This document shows, in pieces, positions 1 through 6,181 of a stretch of 6,918 nt of DNA (position 1 is its first letter; every line of letters begins with the position of its first letter). This DNA is from Candidatus Zixiibacteriota bacterium (GTDB lineage: Bacteria; Zixibacteria; MSB-5A5; GN15; FEB-12), in NCBI GenBank assembly GCA_022564135.1, contig JADFLZ010000113.1, positions 1 to 6,918 of the forward strand. The letters are read 5' to 3'. The position numbers and the translations under genes were made by a program. The notes beneath the pieces were generated by a model. That model was not told where the DNA came from. It saw only the letters and a program-made list of their open reading frames with translations, and did no database searches.

Positions 1-8
1 CGTGTCAT
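1..8 (-). CDS. Start of an unidentified gene cut by the left edge
   Basis: An ATG on the minus strand at 8-6 is followed by ACA and the first two bases of a third codon before the window ends. It is called a gene start because a textbook Shine-Dalgarno (AAGGAGA, complement of 17-23) sits 8 bases upstream, in a spacer that otherwise has no gene. It lies downstream of the sigma-54 response regulator on the same strand, with 98 bases between the regulator's stop codon and this ATG. A possible sigma-54 promoter lies in that spacer, so it may be a target of the regulator. Nothing can be said about the product beyond Met-Thr. Confidence 0.5.
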
Positions 9-16
9 CTTATATG

Positions 17-23
17 TCTCCTT
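17..23 (-). promoter_or_regulatory. Strong Shine-Dalgarno for the cut left-edge gene
   Basis: The minus strand reads AAGGAGA here, 8 bases before an ATG at 8-6. This is close to an ideal ribosome binding site and is the main reason to believe a gene starts at the left edge. Confidence 0.6.
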
Positions 24-60
24 CAAATGCAATTATCATACTTCTGCACTTTATTCTAGC

Positions 61-76
61 TGCAACTATCATTCCC
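61..76 (-). promoter_or_regulatory. Candidate sigma-54 (-24/-12) promoter
   Basis: The minus strand reads GGGAATGATAGTTGCA from 76 to 61. It has the required GG (75-74), ten bases, then GC (63-62), and a full TTGCA at the -12 element. The -24 element is weaker: the consensus TGGCAC is represented by GGGAAT. Transcription would start near 50, giving a leader of about 40 bases before the strong Shine-Dalgarno and ATG at 8. The adjacent gene encodes a sigma-54 activator, which makes the match more credible. A chance match is still possible. Confidence 0.4.
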
Positions 77-106
77 AATTGCTGTCTAAAAAGATCCGAC
101 AACTGT

Positions 107-1501
107 TCAGTTTTTGCTCATTTTCTTGGGTGACTTAGTTTTTCCAGTGTCATTTAAGTCATATCTCTCTAATTTGCGGTAAAGAGTCGAAGTATCTATC
201 CCCAGAATCCTGGCTGCCTTTGACTTTTTGCCGCCGGACTGGCTCATGACATAATGGATATAGGCTTTCTCGATAGATTCCAAAGTCGGATTGACCGGAT
301 CCTCTGCGGTGACCATAGGCTGAGGTTCGACTGTTGTCAGTTTTTCCGGGAAATCTTCCGGCAGCAATTCATTGCCTTTGCTAAGTAGAACCGCCCTCTC
401 AATTGTATTTTCCAGCTCTCTGACATTTCCGGGCCAGCTGTAACTGGTAAGGGCGTCCATGGCCTTTTCAGAGATCTCTTTTGACTCAAGATTAATCTTA
501 GCGCAAAATTTGTTAATGAAATGTGCCACCAGAAGTTTAATATCTTCTTTGCGCTCTCTCAAAGGCGGAATATGCAGCGGTATTACATTCAAGCGGTAAA
601 ACAGATCTGCCCGGAACCGCCCCTGCCTGACATCTTCTTCAAGGTCGGCGTTGGTGGCAGCAATCAAGCGCACATCAAGTTCCAATTCCCTGGTACTGCC
701 GACAGGCGTCATTTTTTTCTCTTCAATTACCCGCAGAAGTTTTACCTGAAAAGCCATCGAAGTATTACCGACCTCATCAAGCAGGAAAGTACCGCCGTCG
801 GCTGCGCTAAAAAGTCCTTCTTTGTCTTTAATGGCGCCGGTGAAAGCTCCTTTTTTGTAACCGAAAAGTTCTGACTCTAACAGGTTCTCAGGAATAGCAG
901 CACAATTTATAGATACAAAAGGACCGTTTCTGCGGGGGGAATGGTGGTGAATAGCCCGGGCTATGACTTCTTTTCCGGTACCTGACTCTCCTCTGAGAAG
1001 AACAGTTGCATCTGAGTTGGCTATTTTGCTGGCCAGTTGCTTTAAATTTACTATTACGGCCGATGTCCCCAAAAATTTGTCAAATGAATTCCCTTCATGC
1101 AGCTGCTGTTTGAGGGTGATGTTTTCCTGCTGAAGCTTTCTGCGGCTGAGAGATTTTTCGATAGCCAGTTTGATTTCATCAACTTTGAAGGGTTTTGTAA
1201 TATAATCGACGGCGCCTCTTTTCATGGCTTCTATAGCCGTATCCACCGAAGCATAGGCGGTCATAACAATCAGGTCCTGGTCTTTTTTAAACTTCTTAAC
1301 TTCTTCCAGAACTTCCAGGCCGTCCATCTCAGGCATATTAAGATCGGCGATGATCAGGTCATAATCATTTTGTTTTATCTGGCTGATGGCTTTCAGAGGA
1401 GAATTCACAGTCTCCACGGAGTAGCCCTCTTTTGAGAGCATAATCTCCATGAAATCGCACATAGAATCTTCGTCGTCAATTACCAAAATTTTGGCTGTCA
1501 T
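107..1501 (-). CDS. NtrC-family sigma-54-dependent response regulator
   Basis: This is a 464-residue, full-length three-domain activator that turns on sigma-54 promoters when phosphorylated by a sensor kinase. The receiver domain spans about residues 4-115, with acidic residues D10/E11, phosphoacceptor D53, T81 and K103. The AAA+ domain spans about 143-375: Walker A GESGTGKE (171-178), the sigma-54-contacting loop GAFTGA (218-223), Walker B ending LLDE (240-243), likely arginine fingers R297/R303, and SWPGNVREL (355-363). A Fis-type helix-turn-helix lies at about 423-447. All catalytic motifs look intact. The start gives the standard receiver N-terminus (MTAKILVIDD); its ribosome site is weak, with only an A-rich stretch upstream. 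It is transcribed divergently from the uroporphyrinogen-decarboxylase-like gene. No sensor kinase gene is visible, so its signal is unknown. The family (NtrC, ZraR, AtoC, PilR) cannot be subdivided safely from this sequence. Confidence 0.95.
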   Translation of the reverse strand: MTAKILVIDDEDSMCDFMEIMLSKEGYSVETVNSPLKAISQIKQNDYDLIIADLNMPEMDGLEVLEEVKKFKKDQDLIVMTAYASVDTAIEAMKRGAVDYITKPFKVDEIKLAIEKSLSRRKLQQENITLKQQLHEGNSFDKFLGTSAVIVNLKQLASKIANSDATVLLRGESGTGKEVIARAIHHHSPRRNGPFVSINCAAIPENLLESELFGYKKGAFTGAIKDKEGLFSAADGGTFLLDEVGNTSMAFQVKLLRVIEEKKMTPVGSTRELELDVRLIAATNADLEEDVRQGRFRADLFYRLNVIPLHIPPLRERKEDIKLLVAHFINKFCAKINLESKEISEKAMDALTSYSWPGNVRELENTIERAVLLSKGNELLPEDFPEKLTTVEPQPMVTAEDPVNPTLESIEKAYIHYVMSQSGGKKSKAARILGIDTSTLYRKLERYDLNDTGKTKSPKKMSKN

Positions 1502-1615
1502 TTTTTTTCGCTTTTTGCAAGGCTTCCCGGTTTAAGTCGTATCATTCTAAGTTTCGGCAGGTTACAGACTTTATGAACAATCAAAAGCAAGGTTGCTCAC
1601 AGATTAAACAGTACT

Positions 1616-1643
1616 TTGACAGCTCTTTTGGGCGGCTTATATT
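1616..1643 (+). promoter_or_regulatory. Sigma-70-type promoter for the rightward four-gene run
   Basis: A perfect -35 hexamer TTGACA (1616-1621) is followed after 16 bases by TATATT (1638-1643), one mismatch from the -10 consensus. Transcription would start near 1650, about 27 bases before the ATG at 1677. It lies in the divergent gap at the right place for the decarboxylase-like gene and the three genes behind it. Spacing is one base under the optimum. Confidence 0.6.
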
Positions 1644-1676
1644 GGCTTTCAAATCAGAGAGGATAAAGATATAATA

Positions 1677-2675
1677 ATGGCCAAATATTCACCAAGAGAA
1701 CGGATAGAACTCATAATTAACGGTGAGAAACCAGACAGGTTTGCAGCCTCTTTCTGGAGACATTTTTACCACAAGGAAAGCCGGGCCGATGGTACCGCCG
1801 AAGCTATGCTTGATTTTCAAAATCACTTCGGCTGGGATTTTATGAAAATCAACCCCAGAGCTGATTACCATGCCGAAGATTGGGGTCTGGAACTTGATTA
1901 TTCGACAGCAGAGCTGACCAAACATACCAAAGTCAAATTTCCGGTAACTAAAGCGGACGACTGGGACAACATAGAGCCGCTGGAGCCTACCGCTCCGGTA
2001 TTAGCTGAACATCTGCAGGTAGTAAATCTTATCCGCAAAGGAGCCGGTAAAGAACTGCCAATCTTGATGACCCTGTTTACACCTCTGGCTATTGCCGGCA
2101 GGATGGTCGAAGATGACAGTCTGCTGGTCGAAAGTATCCGAACCCACCCGGAAAAAGTTCATAATGCTCTCAAGGCAATAACTGAAACTTTTAAAAAGTA
2201 TGTTGAAGAACTGCGAAACGCCGGAGCGGACGGACTTTTTTATGCCACCACCCAGTGGGCATCTTCGAACTTGATCAGCTGGGAAGAGTATCAGCAATTT
2301 GGAGTTCCCTATGACTTAGAAGTAATAGAAGCCTCCGGCGATGATGCCTTAAATCTCTTTCATGTCTGCTCCAGCAACAATTTTCTTAAACAACTTTCAG
2401 AGCTGGATTACAAAAGTCAGCTTTATAACTGGGACAGCGAAGACCCGACCAATTCACCAATTGACAAGTCTTTTGATATTCTGCCCGGCAAAACAATTGT
2501 CGGCGGCATAGACCAGCAAGGCTGGCTGTTGCACAGCTCAGCTTATGAAATTGAAATGCAGATGCAAAGACTGAAACAGAAATATGACTCTTCCCGTATA
2601 ATAATAGGACCGGGCTGCTCAATTGACCCGGCCACACCGAAAGAAAACCTTCAGGCCATAAAGGATAATCTCTAA
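1677..2675 (+). CDS. Uroporphyrinogen decarboxylase-family protein, possibly a corrinoid methyltransferase
   Basis: This 332-residue protein has the URO-D/MtaA fold signature but is probably not HemE. The N-terminal RQAGRY motif of true uroporphyrinogen decarboxylases is absent; the corresponding stretch reads FAASFWRHF (22-30). It does carry an H-x-C pair (H229, C231) and a later cysteine in GPGCSIDPATPKEN (C314). These match the zinc-binding H-x-C...C pattern of MtaA/MtbA/CmuA-type methyltransferases, which move methyl groups between a corrinoid protein and a thiol. The protein has no signal peptide or membrane segment and should be cytosolic. The start follows an AGAGGA stretch (1658-1663) about 13 bases upstream, rather far, and a good promoter. 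The next gene begins one base after the stop codon, so the two are probably co-translated. No corrinoid protein is encoded nearby, so the substrate and exact reaction are unknown. The family assignment is firm; the methyltransferase idea is inference. Confidence 0.85.
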   Translation: MAKYSPRERIELIINGEKPDRFAASFWRHFYHKESRADGTAEAMLDFQNHFGWDFMKINPRADYHAEDWGLELDYSTAELTKHTKVKFPVTKADDWDNIEPLEPTAPVLAEHLQVVNLIRKGAGKELPILMTLFTPLAIAGRMVEDDSLLVESIRTHPEKVHNALKAITETFKKYVEELRNAGADGLFYATTQWASSNLISWEEYQQFGVPYDLEVIEASGDDALNLFHVCSSNNFLKQLSELDYKSQLYNWDSEDPTNSPIDKSFDILPGKTIVGGIDQQGWLLHSSAYEIEMQMQRLKQKYDSSRIIIGPGCSIDPATPKENLQAIKDNL

Positions 2676-2676
2676 G

Positions 2677-3144
2677 ATGGACGATGAACGGAAGCAGCTG
2701 ATTGACAATATCAGAATTGCGACGTCTGACAAAAAAACCGAAAACGAAATCTTAAAAGCGGCTGTGGAACTGATAGATGCTTACTCCTCCGGCTTTAACT
2801 GGACCGGGGTTTATATGCTGCGCGATGGTTTTCTCGAAATCGGCCCGTATGTCGGCCCAAAAACGCCTCACACAAAGATAGCATTAAACAGCGGTATCTG
2901 CGGGGCTGCTGCCACTGAGAAGAAGAGCATCATCGTTGATGACGTCACTGTAGATTCACGTTTTTTGGCATGTACCCCTGCCACCCGTTCAGAAATTGTC
3001 GTTCCCCTTATGGACGGAGATATCTGCCTGGGAGAAATCGATATTGATTCGAACCAGAATTCTTTTTTCTCAAACGATGACAGACTGATGCTCGAAGAGA
3101 TTGCGGCTATGCTGGTAACTCAAATCAAGCAGGCCCGGAGCTAA
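2677..3144 (+). CDS. GAF-domain protein, free methionine-(R)-sulfoxide reductase-like
   Basis: A single GAF domain of 155 residues with the layout of fRMsr (MsrC, YebR), which reduces free methionine-R-sulfoxide in the cytosol. SSGFNWTGVYML (37-48) matches the family's N-terminal core. GICGAA carries C75, and C99 lies exactly 24 residues later in FLACTPATRSEIVVPL, the spacing of Cys94 and catalytic Cys118 in the E. coli enzyme. E106, D122 and D124 sit at the offsets of the substrate-binding E125, D141 and D143. The usual resolving cysteine (Cys84) is replaced by H65; an extra cysteine, C117, lies elsewhere. It may therefore be a reductase recycled in another way, or a GAF sensor derived from one. 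The start codon is one base after the upstream stop, with AAGGA (2661-2665) inside the preceding gene as a plausible ribosome site, which suggests translational coupling. Confidence 0.8.
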   Translation: MDDERKQLIDNIRIATSDKKTENEILKAAVELIDAYSSGFNWTGVYMLRDGFLEIGPYVGPKTPHTKIALNSGICGAAATEKKSIIVDDVTVDSRFLACTPATRSEIVVPLMDGDICLGEIDIDSNQNSFFSNDDRLMLEEIAAMLVTQIKQARS

Positions 3145-3154
3145 ACAATTTTTT

Positions 3155-3161
3155 AAGGAGG
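3155..3161 (+). promoter_or_regulatory. Strong Shine-Dalgarno deciding the start of the small membrane protein
   Basis: AAGGAGG lies seven bases before the ATG at 3169. It is the best ribosome site in this run and supports the reality of the very short gene that follows. Confidence 0.8.
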
Positions 3162-3168
3162 GTTCAAA

Positions 3169-3324
3169 ATGTTTCTTGGAGTGTTGATTTTACTGTTGGG
3201 CGTACTTCTACTTTTGCAGCAGCTGGATATTATTCGCGGCGGAGTCTGGGAATTTTTCTGGCCGGCGGCAGTTATTGCGATCGGTATTTCTATGATCGTC
3301 AAACACCGCATTCCCAAAAAATAA
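3169..3324 (+). CDS. Small two-helix membrane protein, LiaI/LiaF N-terminal-like
   Basis: A 51-residue protein. Residues 2-16 are a run of Leu, Val, Ile and Gly that forms a first membrane helix. A short polar turn with Q17, Q18, D20 and R23 follows. A second hydrophobic segment runs from about F29 to V44, and the basic tail KHRIPKK ends the protein. The pattern (Gly/Leu-rich helix, a QQLDII-type turn, then W-x-x-x-W-P leading into the second helix) resembles the LiaI/LiaF-like transmembrane region common in small bacterial membrane proteins. That domain is associated with envelope-stress systems in Firmicutes, but its function as a stand-alone protein is not established. The gene has a strong Shine-Dalgarno, starts 24 bases after the GAF gene and ends 3 bases before the BlaI-like gene. 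The basic tail suggests that the C-terminus is cytoplasmic. Confidence 0.75.
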   Translation: MFLGVLILLLGVLLLLQQLDIIRGGVWEFFWPAAVIAIGISMIVKHRIPKK

Positions 3325-3327
3325 ATA

Positions 3328-3654
3328 ATGGCTGATAAAACGTTTTACTTTGACCCCTTCGCCAAAGGAAACGCGGTCTTTCTGGGGCCAACCGAGGCGC
3401 GTCTGATGGATATCGCCTGGACGATTGGCAATGTTACTGTCAAAAAGGCGCTGCTTTATCTCAAGGACGAAAAACCGGCTTACACTACTATTATGACAGT
3501 ACTGGGCAGACTCTCAGATAAAGGTCTTCTCAAAAGAACCAAAAGCGGACGATTGTATTTTTATACTCCGACTCTTGACAGAAATAAATTTATTAAAAAC
3601 CGCCTGAAAATTATCGATTCCTGCTTAAAAAACAATTTCAAAAGTATTAAATAA
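3328..3654 (+). CDS. BlaI/MecI/CopY-family winged-helix repressor, short form
   Basis: A 108-residue DNA-binding regulator. The winged helix covers about residues 19-81: LGPTEARLMDIAW (first helix), TVKKALLYL (second), AYTTIMTVLGRLSDKGLL (recognition helix region) and a wing ending GRLYFYTP. Family members are dimeric repressors of beta-lactamase, penicillin-binding protein or metal-export genes and are often inactivated by cleavage. Here the C-terminal dimerisation part is shortened: the usual length is about 120-130 residues and this protein stops at SCLKNNFKSIK. No BlaR-type sensor protease is encoded in the window. The ATG has no Shine-Dalgarno and begins 3 bases after the stop of the small membrane protein, so it likely depends on translational coupling. 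It may regulate its own operon, but I found no TACA/TGTA-type dyad in the promoter region to prove this. It ends 25 bases from the convergent epimerase gene. Confidence 0.85.
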   Translation: MADKTFYFDPFAKGNAVFLGPTEARLMDIAWTIGNVTVKKALLYLKDEKPAYTTIMTVLGRLSDKGLLKRTKSGRLYFYTPTLDRNKFIKNRLKIIDSCLKNNFKSIK

Positions 3655-3667
3655 ACTGACTGTATGT

Positions 3668-3690
3668 TAGCGGCCGAAGCTATCTTTCTT
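3668..3690. terminator. Weak hairpin between convergent operons
   Basis: TAGC (3668-3671) can pair with GCTA (3679-3682) around a seven-base loop, followed by the T-rich stretch TCTTTCTT. The stem is only four base pairs and overlaps the epimerase stop codon. It is the only terminator-like structure I could find in the 25-base gap where the two operons meet. Confidence 0.2.
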
Positions 3691-4081
3691 CAAGCTCTAT
3701 CAAAACACCATTTAGATTTCGGGGATGTACAAAAGCTATCTTTTTCCCCTCGGCGCCTGTGCGGTAGGTCTCATCAATAACTTTGATGCCGGCTTTTTTA
3801 AGTTCACTCAGTTTTGATTCGATATCATCTACGTAAATGCAGATATGGTGAAGCCCCTCGCCGCGTTTGTTTATAAATTTTGCAATCGGGCTGTCTTCAG
3901 AAGTCGCTGCCAGTAATTCAATTCTGCCGCTGCCGCTTGAAAACAGGGCAACTTTTACTTTTTCAGATTCAACATTCTCTATAGCAGGATTTTGTACGCC
4001 GGTTAATATCTCATATGACTTGATAGCTGACTCCAAATCTTTAACAGCTATACCCACATGAGAGACCAGTGTTTTAGTCAT
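3680..4081 (-). CDS. mce: Methylmalonyl-CoA epimerase
   Basis: A 133-residue protein of the vicinal-oxygen-chelate (glyoxalase/bleomycin) fold that interconverts (S)- and (R)-methylmalonyl-CoA. Two beta-alpha-beta-beta-beta modules are visible: SHVGIAVKDLESAIKSYE near the N-terminus and GLHHICIYVDDIESKLSELK from about residue 77. Likely divalent-metal ligands are H8, E55 (the position of Gln65 in the Propionibacterium enzyme), H79 and E129 in GVLIELEE. Length is typical. Its ATG overlaps the TGA of the upstream lipoprotein gene by four bases (ATGA), so translation is probably coupled. It is the last gene of the propionyl-CoA operon and supplies the (R) isomer used by the mutase encoded two genes upstream. 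An operon with the mutase makes this assignment much safer than the fold alone. Confidence 0.93.
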   Translation of the reverse strand: MTKTLVSHVGIAVKDLESAIKSYEILTGVQNPAIENVESEKVKVALFSSGSGRIELLAATSEDSPIAKFINKRGEGLHHICIYVDDIESKLSELKKAGIKVIDETYRTGAEGKKIAFVHPRNLNGVLIELEER

Positions 4082-4611
4082 CGTCCCAGCTCTTCTTCTT
4101 CGGCTTGCGCGGCCGAGTCGGCTCTCTCTCTGATGTCATCAAGCTGACGCTGAGCGTCATAAGTAGAAACAGTCGGCCTGATCCACCTGCCGCCGTACCA
4201 GTAAAATGTCAGCTTGTCACCTTTGAGGATTGTCTCTTCACCAGTCGGGCCTTTGAAATGAACTTCAACATAGGCTACTGCTGAGTCAGGCTCGTACATT
4301 TCAAGCTCTACAATATCCACAAACTCTAACGTATCGGCTTTAGCTCCGCGAATTTTGCCGTTTTCTAAAAATTTATCATATGTGTTTTCTTCCCGGTAGT
4401 ATGGAAACTCCAGTTCATAGATATAGGACTTGTCTCTGTACCTGAGGCGGTCCATGGTTTCGTTGAGAATATCTTCGAACAGTTTTTCTTTTCCTTCGAC
4501 AGTAGGCGGGTTTTGGTCGACAGTTTCGACTTTTTGAGTTGTCTCTTTGCTTTCACCGCAGCCCAGAAGCAGCAAAGCCAAGAGAGCAATTAATAAACTA
4601 ATTTTATACAT
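4078..4611 (-). CDS. Predicted lipoprotein of unknown function inside the methylmalonyl-CoA operon
   Basis: A 177-residue protein from the ATG at 4611-4609. This start is preferred over an in-frame upstream ATG at 4689 because it puts a signal peptide at the very N-terminus: MYKISLLIALLALLLLG, then C18. The lipobox is LLGC, and Gly at +2 is compatible with outer-membrane sorting in Gram-negatives. A polar linker (about 19-42) is followed by a mixed alpha/beta domain (about 43-150) with the strands VAYVEVHFKG and LTFYWYGGRWIRP. This resembles NTF2-like domains, though I cannot confirm it. An acidic Ala/Glu-rich tail follows. The start is one base after the mutase stop, with GGGAG (complement of 4622-4626) ten bases upstream as ribosome site. 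The stop overlaps the epimerase start. An envelope protein between two cytosolic enzymes of one pathway is unexpected, and I do not recognise the family. Confidence 0.8.
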   Translation of the reverse strand: MYKISLLIALLALLLLGCGESKETTQKVETVDQNPPTVEGKEKLFEDILNETMDRLRYRDKSYIYELEFPYYREENTYDKFLENGKIRGAKADTLEFVDIVELEMYEPDSAVAYVEVHFKGPTGEETILKGDKLTFYWYGGRWIRPTVSTYDAQRQLDDIRERADSAAQAEEEELGR

Positions 4612-4612
4612 C

Positions 4613-6181
4613 TTATATTTGCTCCCGATATTCTTTCCATTCTTTTCTGAAAACATCCGAAATTTCTCCGATAGTGGCGTAATTCTCAACAGCGTTTAAG
4701 ACCGGTTCAACAATGTTGTCGCCCCGCTCGGCTGCTTCTTGCAAATCAGCCATAGCCGTCTCATGTGCTTTCTTATCACGACTTTCTTTTAGCTTATTCA
4801 GCTTGGCAATTTGCTGCTTTTCTAAGTTAGCGTCAACTTTCAATACGTTCTGGGCCTGTCTGGAAGCGGACTTAAATTTATTAACCCCAACAACCACTGT
4901 CTCGTTGCTTTCGACTTCCTTTTGAAACCTGTAAGCGGCATCGCTGATTTTGTCCCTGAAAAAACCGTTATCGACACAGGAGACCGAACCGCCCAGCTTG
5001 TCTATTTCTGCCATAATTTCTTTTGCTTTATTTTCCAGTTCATCGGTCAAATATTCGACATAATACGAACCGGCCAGAGGGTCGGCTGAATTAACGATTC
5101 CCGATTCGTGAGCCAGTATCTGCTGCGTGCGTAGAGCAATCTCGGCTGATTTTTCAGTCGGCAGACCCAGCGCCTCGTCGAACGAATTGGTATGCAGCGA
5201 CTGCGTCCCTCCCAGAGTTGCTGCCAGCGCCTGCATAGTTGTTCTGACAATATTATTTTCAGGCTGCTGAGCTGTTAAGGTTGAGCCGCCGGTCTGGGTG
5301 TGAAAACGAAGCATCCAGGAACGTTCGTTTTGGGCGCCAAAATCTTCTTTCATAATCTTAGCCCACATCCGGCGGGCCGCCCGGAATTTGGCGACTTCTT
5401 CAAAAAGGTCATTGTGCGAAGCAAAGAAAAAAGAAAGGCGCGGGGCGAATTCGTCTATTTTCAAACCGGCCCCAAGAGCAGCTTTGACATAGGCTATAGC
5501 ATTGGCAAGTGTAAAGGCAATTTCCTGCGCGGCGGTCGAGCCGGCTTCTCTGATATGGTAGCCGGAGATTGAAATGCAGTTGTATTTTGGCAGATGCTTG
5601 CCGGCATATTCAAAAATATCAGTGACGATTTTCATGGACGGACCGGGAGGAAAAATATAAGTGCCGCGTGCAATAAATTCTTTGAGAATATCATTTTGAA
5701 CCGTGCCGGTCAGCTGCTCCGGCGCCACACCCTGTTTTTTGCCAACTGTAATGTAAAGCGCCAGAAGAATTACAGCGGTAGAATTTATGGTCATCGAAGT
5801 TGAAACTTCCGACAGCGGAATGCCATCAAACAGAGTCTCCATATCTTCGATTGAATCAATAGCCACCCCGGTGCGGCCAACCTCGCCAGCCGCCATGGGA
5901 TGATCCGAGTCATAGCCAATCTGTGTGGCCAGATCGAAGGCTACCGACAGTGCCTTCTGACCTTTTTCCATCAGATATTTGAAGCGACGGTTGGTTTCTT
6001 CGGCGGTTCCATAACCGGCGTACTGACGCATTGTCCAGAGACGACCCCGGTACATATCGGCATATATGCCGCGGGTATAGGGATACTCACCCGGAAGCGG
6101 CAAAGTGTCTTTCGAATTCTCTGGCGCCCTGGCTACGACCGGCAATTCTATATCAGATGATGTCTTTTTCTTATCCGTCAT
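4613..6181 (-). CDS. mcmA: Methylmalonyl-CoA mutase, catalytic (TIM-barrel) subunit
   Basis: A 522-residue catalytic domain that isomerises (R)-methylmalonyl-CoA to succinyl-CoA with adenosylcobalamin. The family signature TMRQYAGYGTAEETNRRF lies at about 50-67, GLSVAFDL-like KALSVAFDL at 76-84, TVQNDILKEF at 160-169 and ISGYHIREAG at 205-214. Compared with the Propionibacterium enzyme, Y54, Q162, R172 and H209 match Y89, Q197, R207 and H244 with one constant offset of 35. Tyr and Arg at the first and third positions bind the methylmalonyl carboxylate; isobutyryl-CoA mutases have Phe and Gln there. The protein stops after the barrel and linker, so the roughly 130-residue B12-binding domain must be a separate subunit, which is not in this window. 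Its ATG directly abuts the TAG of the biotin carrier gene, indicating coupled translation. No membrane segment or signal peptide is present; the enzyme is cytosolic. Confidence 0.96.
   Translation of the reverse strand: MTDKKKTSSDIELPVVARAPENSKDTLPLPGEYPYTRGIYADMYRGRLWTMRQYAGYGTAEETNRRFKYLMEKGQKALSVAFDLATQIGYDSDHPMAAGEVGRTGVAIDSIEDMETLFDGIPLSEVSTSMTINSTAVILLALYITVGKKQGVAPEQLTGTVQNDILKEFIARGTYIFPPGPSMKIVTDIFEYAGKHLPKYNCISISGYHIREAGSTAAQEIAFTLANAIAYVKAALGAGLKIDEFAPRLSFFFASHNDLFEEVAKFRAARRMWAKIMKEDFGAQNERSWMLRFHTQTGGSTLTAQQPENNIVRTTMQALAATLGGTQSLHTNSFDEALGLPTEKSAEIALRTQQILAHESGIVNSADPLAGSYYVEYLTDELENKAKEIMAEIDKLGGSVSCVDNGFFRDKISDAAYRFQKEVESNETVVVGVNKFKSASRQAQNVLKVDANLEKQQIAKLNKLKESRDKKAHETAMADLQEAAERGDNIVEPVLNAVENYATIGEISDVFRKEWKEYREQI

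Noticed and set aside
521..874. Open plus-strand frame of 117 codons opposite the response regulator (and similar frames opposite the mutase)
   Set aside because: These lie wholly antisense to well-supported genes, have no ribosome site worth noting and encode no recognisable domain.
1544..1549. TAGAAT on the minus strand as a -10 element for the response regulator
   Set aside because: No recognisable -35 hexamer lies 16-18 bases upstream, so it is not listed as a promoter.
1502..1676. BlaI-type operator dyad or other inverted repeat in the divergent promoter region
   Set aside because: Only short imperfect repeats such as GCAA-GG-TTGC and two copies of GCAAGG are present; none is long or symmetrical enough to support a binding site.
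3628..3640. A-AAA-AAC slippery heptamer near the end of the BlaI-like gene, which might extend the shortened protein by frameshifting
   Set aside because: A -1 shift meets a stop after about five codons, and the +1 frame runs only about a dozen residues with no resemblance to the family's C-terminal helix. The short C-terminus is therefore not explained by a frameshift.
4612..4689. Longer lipoprotein reading frame starting at 4689
   Set aside because: It adds 26 polar residues in front of the signal peptide and overlaps the mutase end; the ATG at 4611 gives a proper N-terminal signal sequence and a ribosome site at a normal distance.
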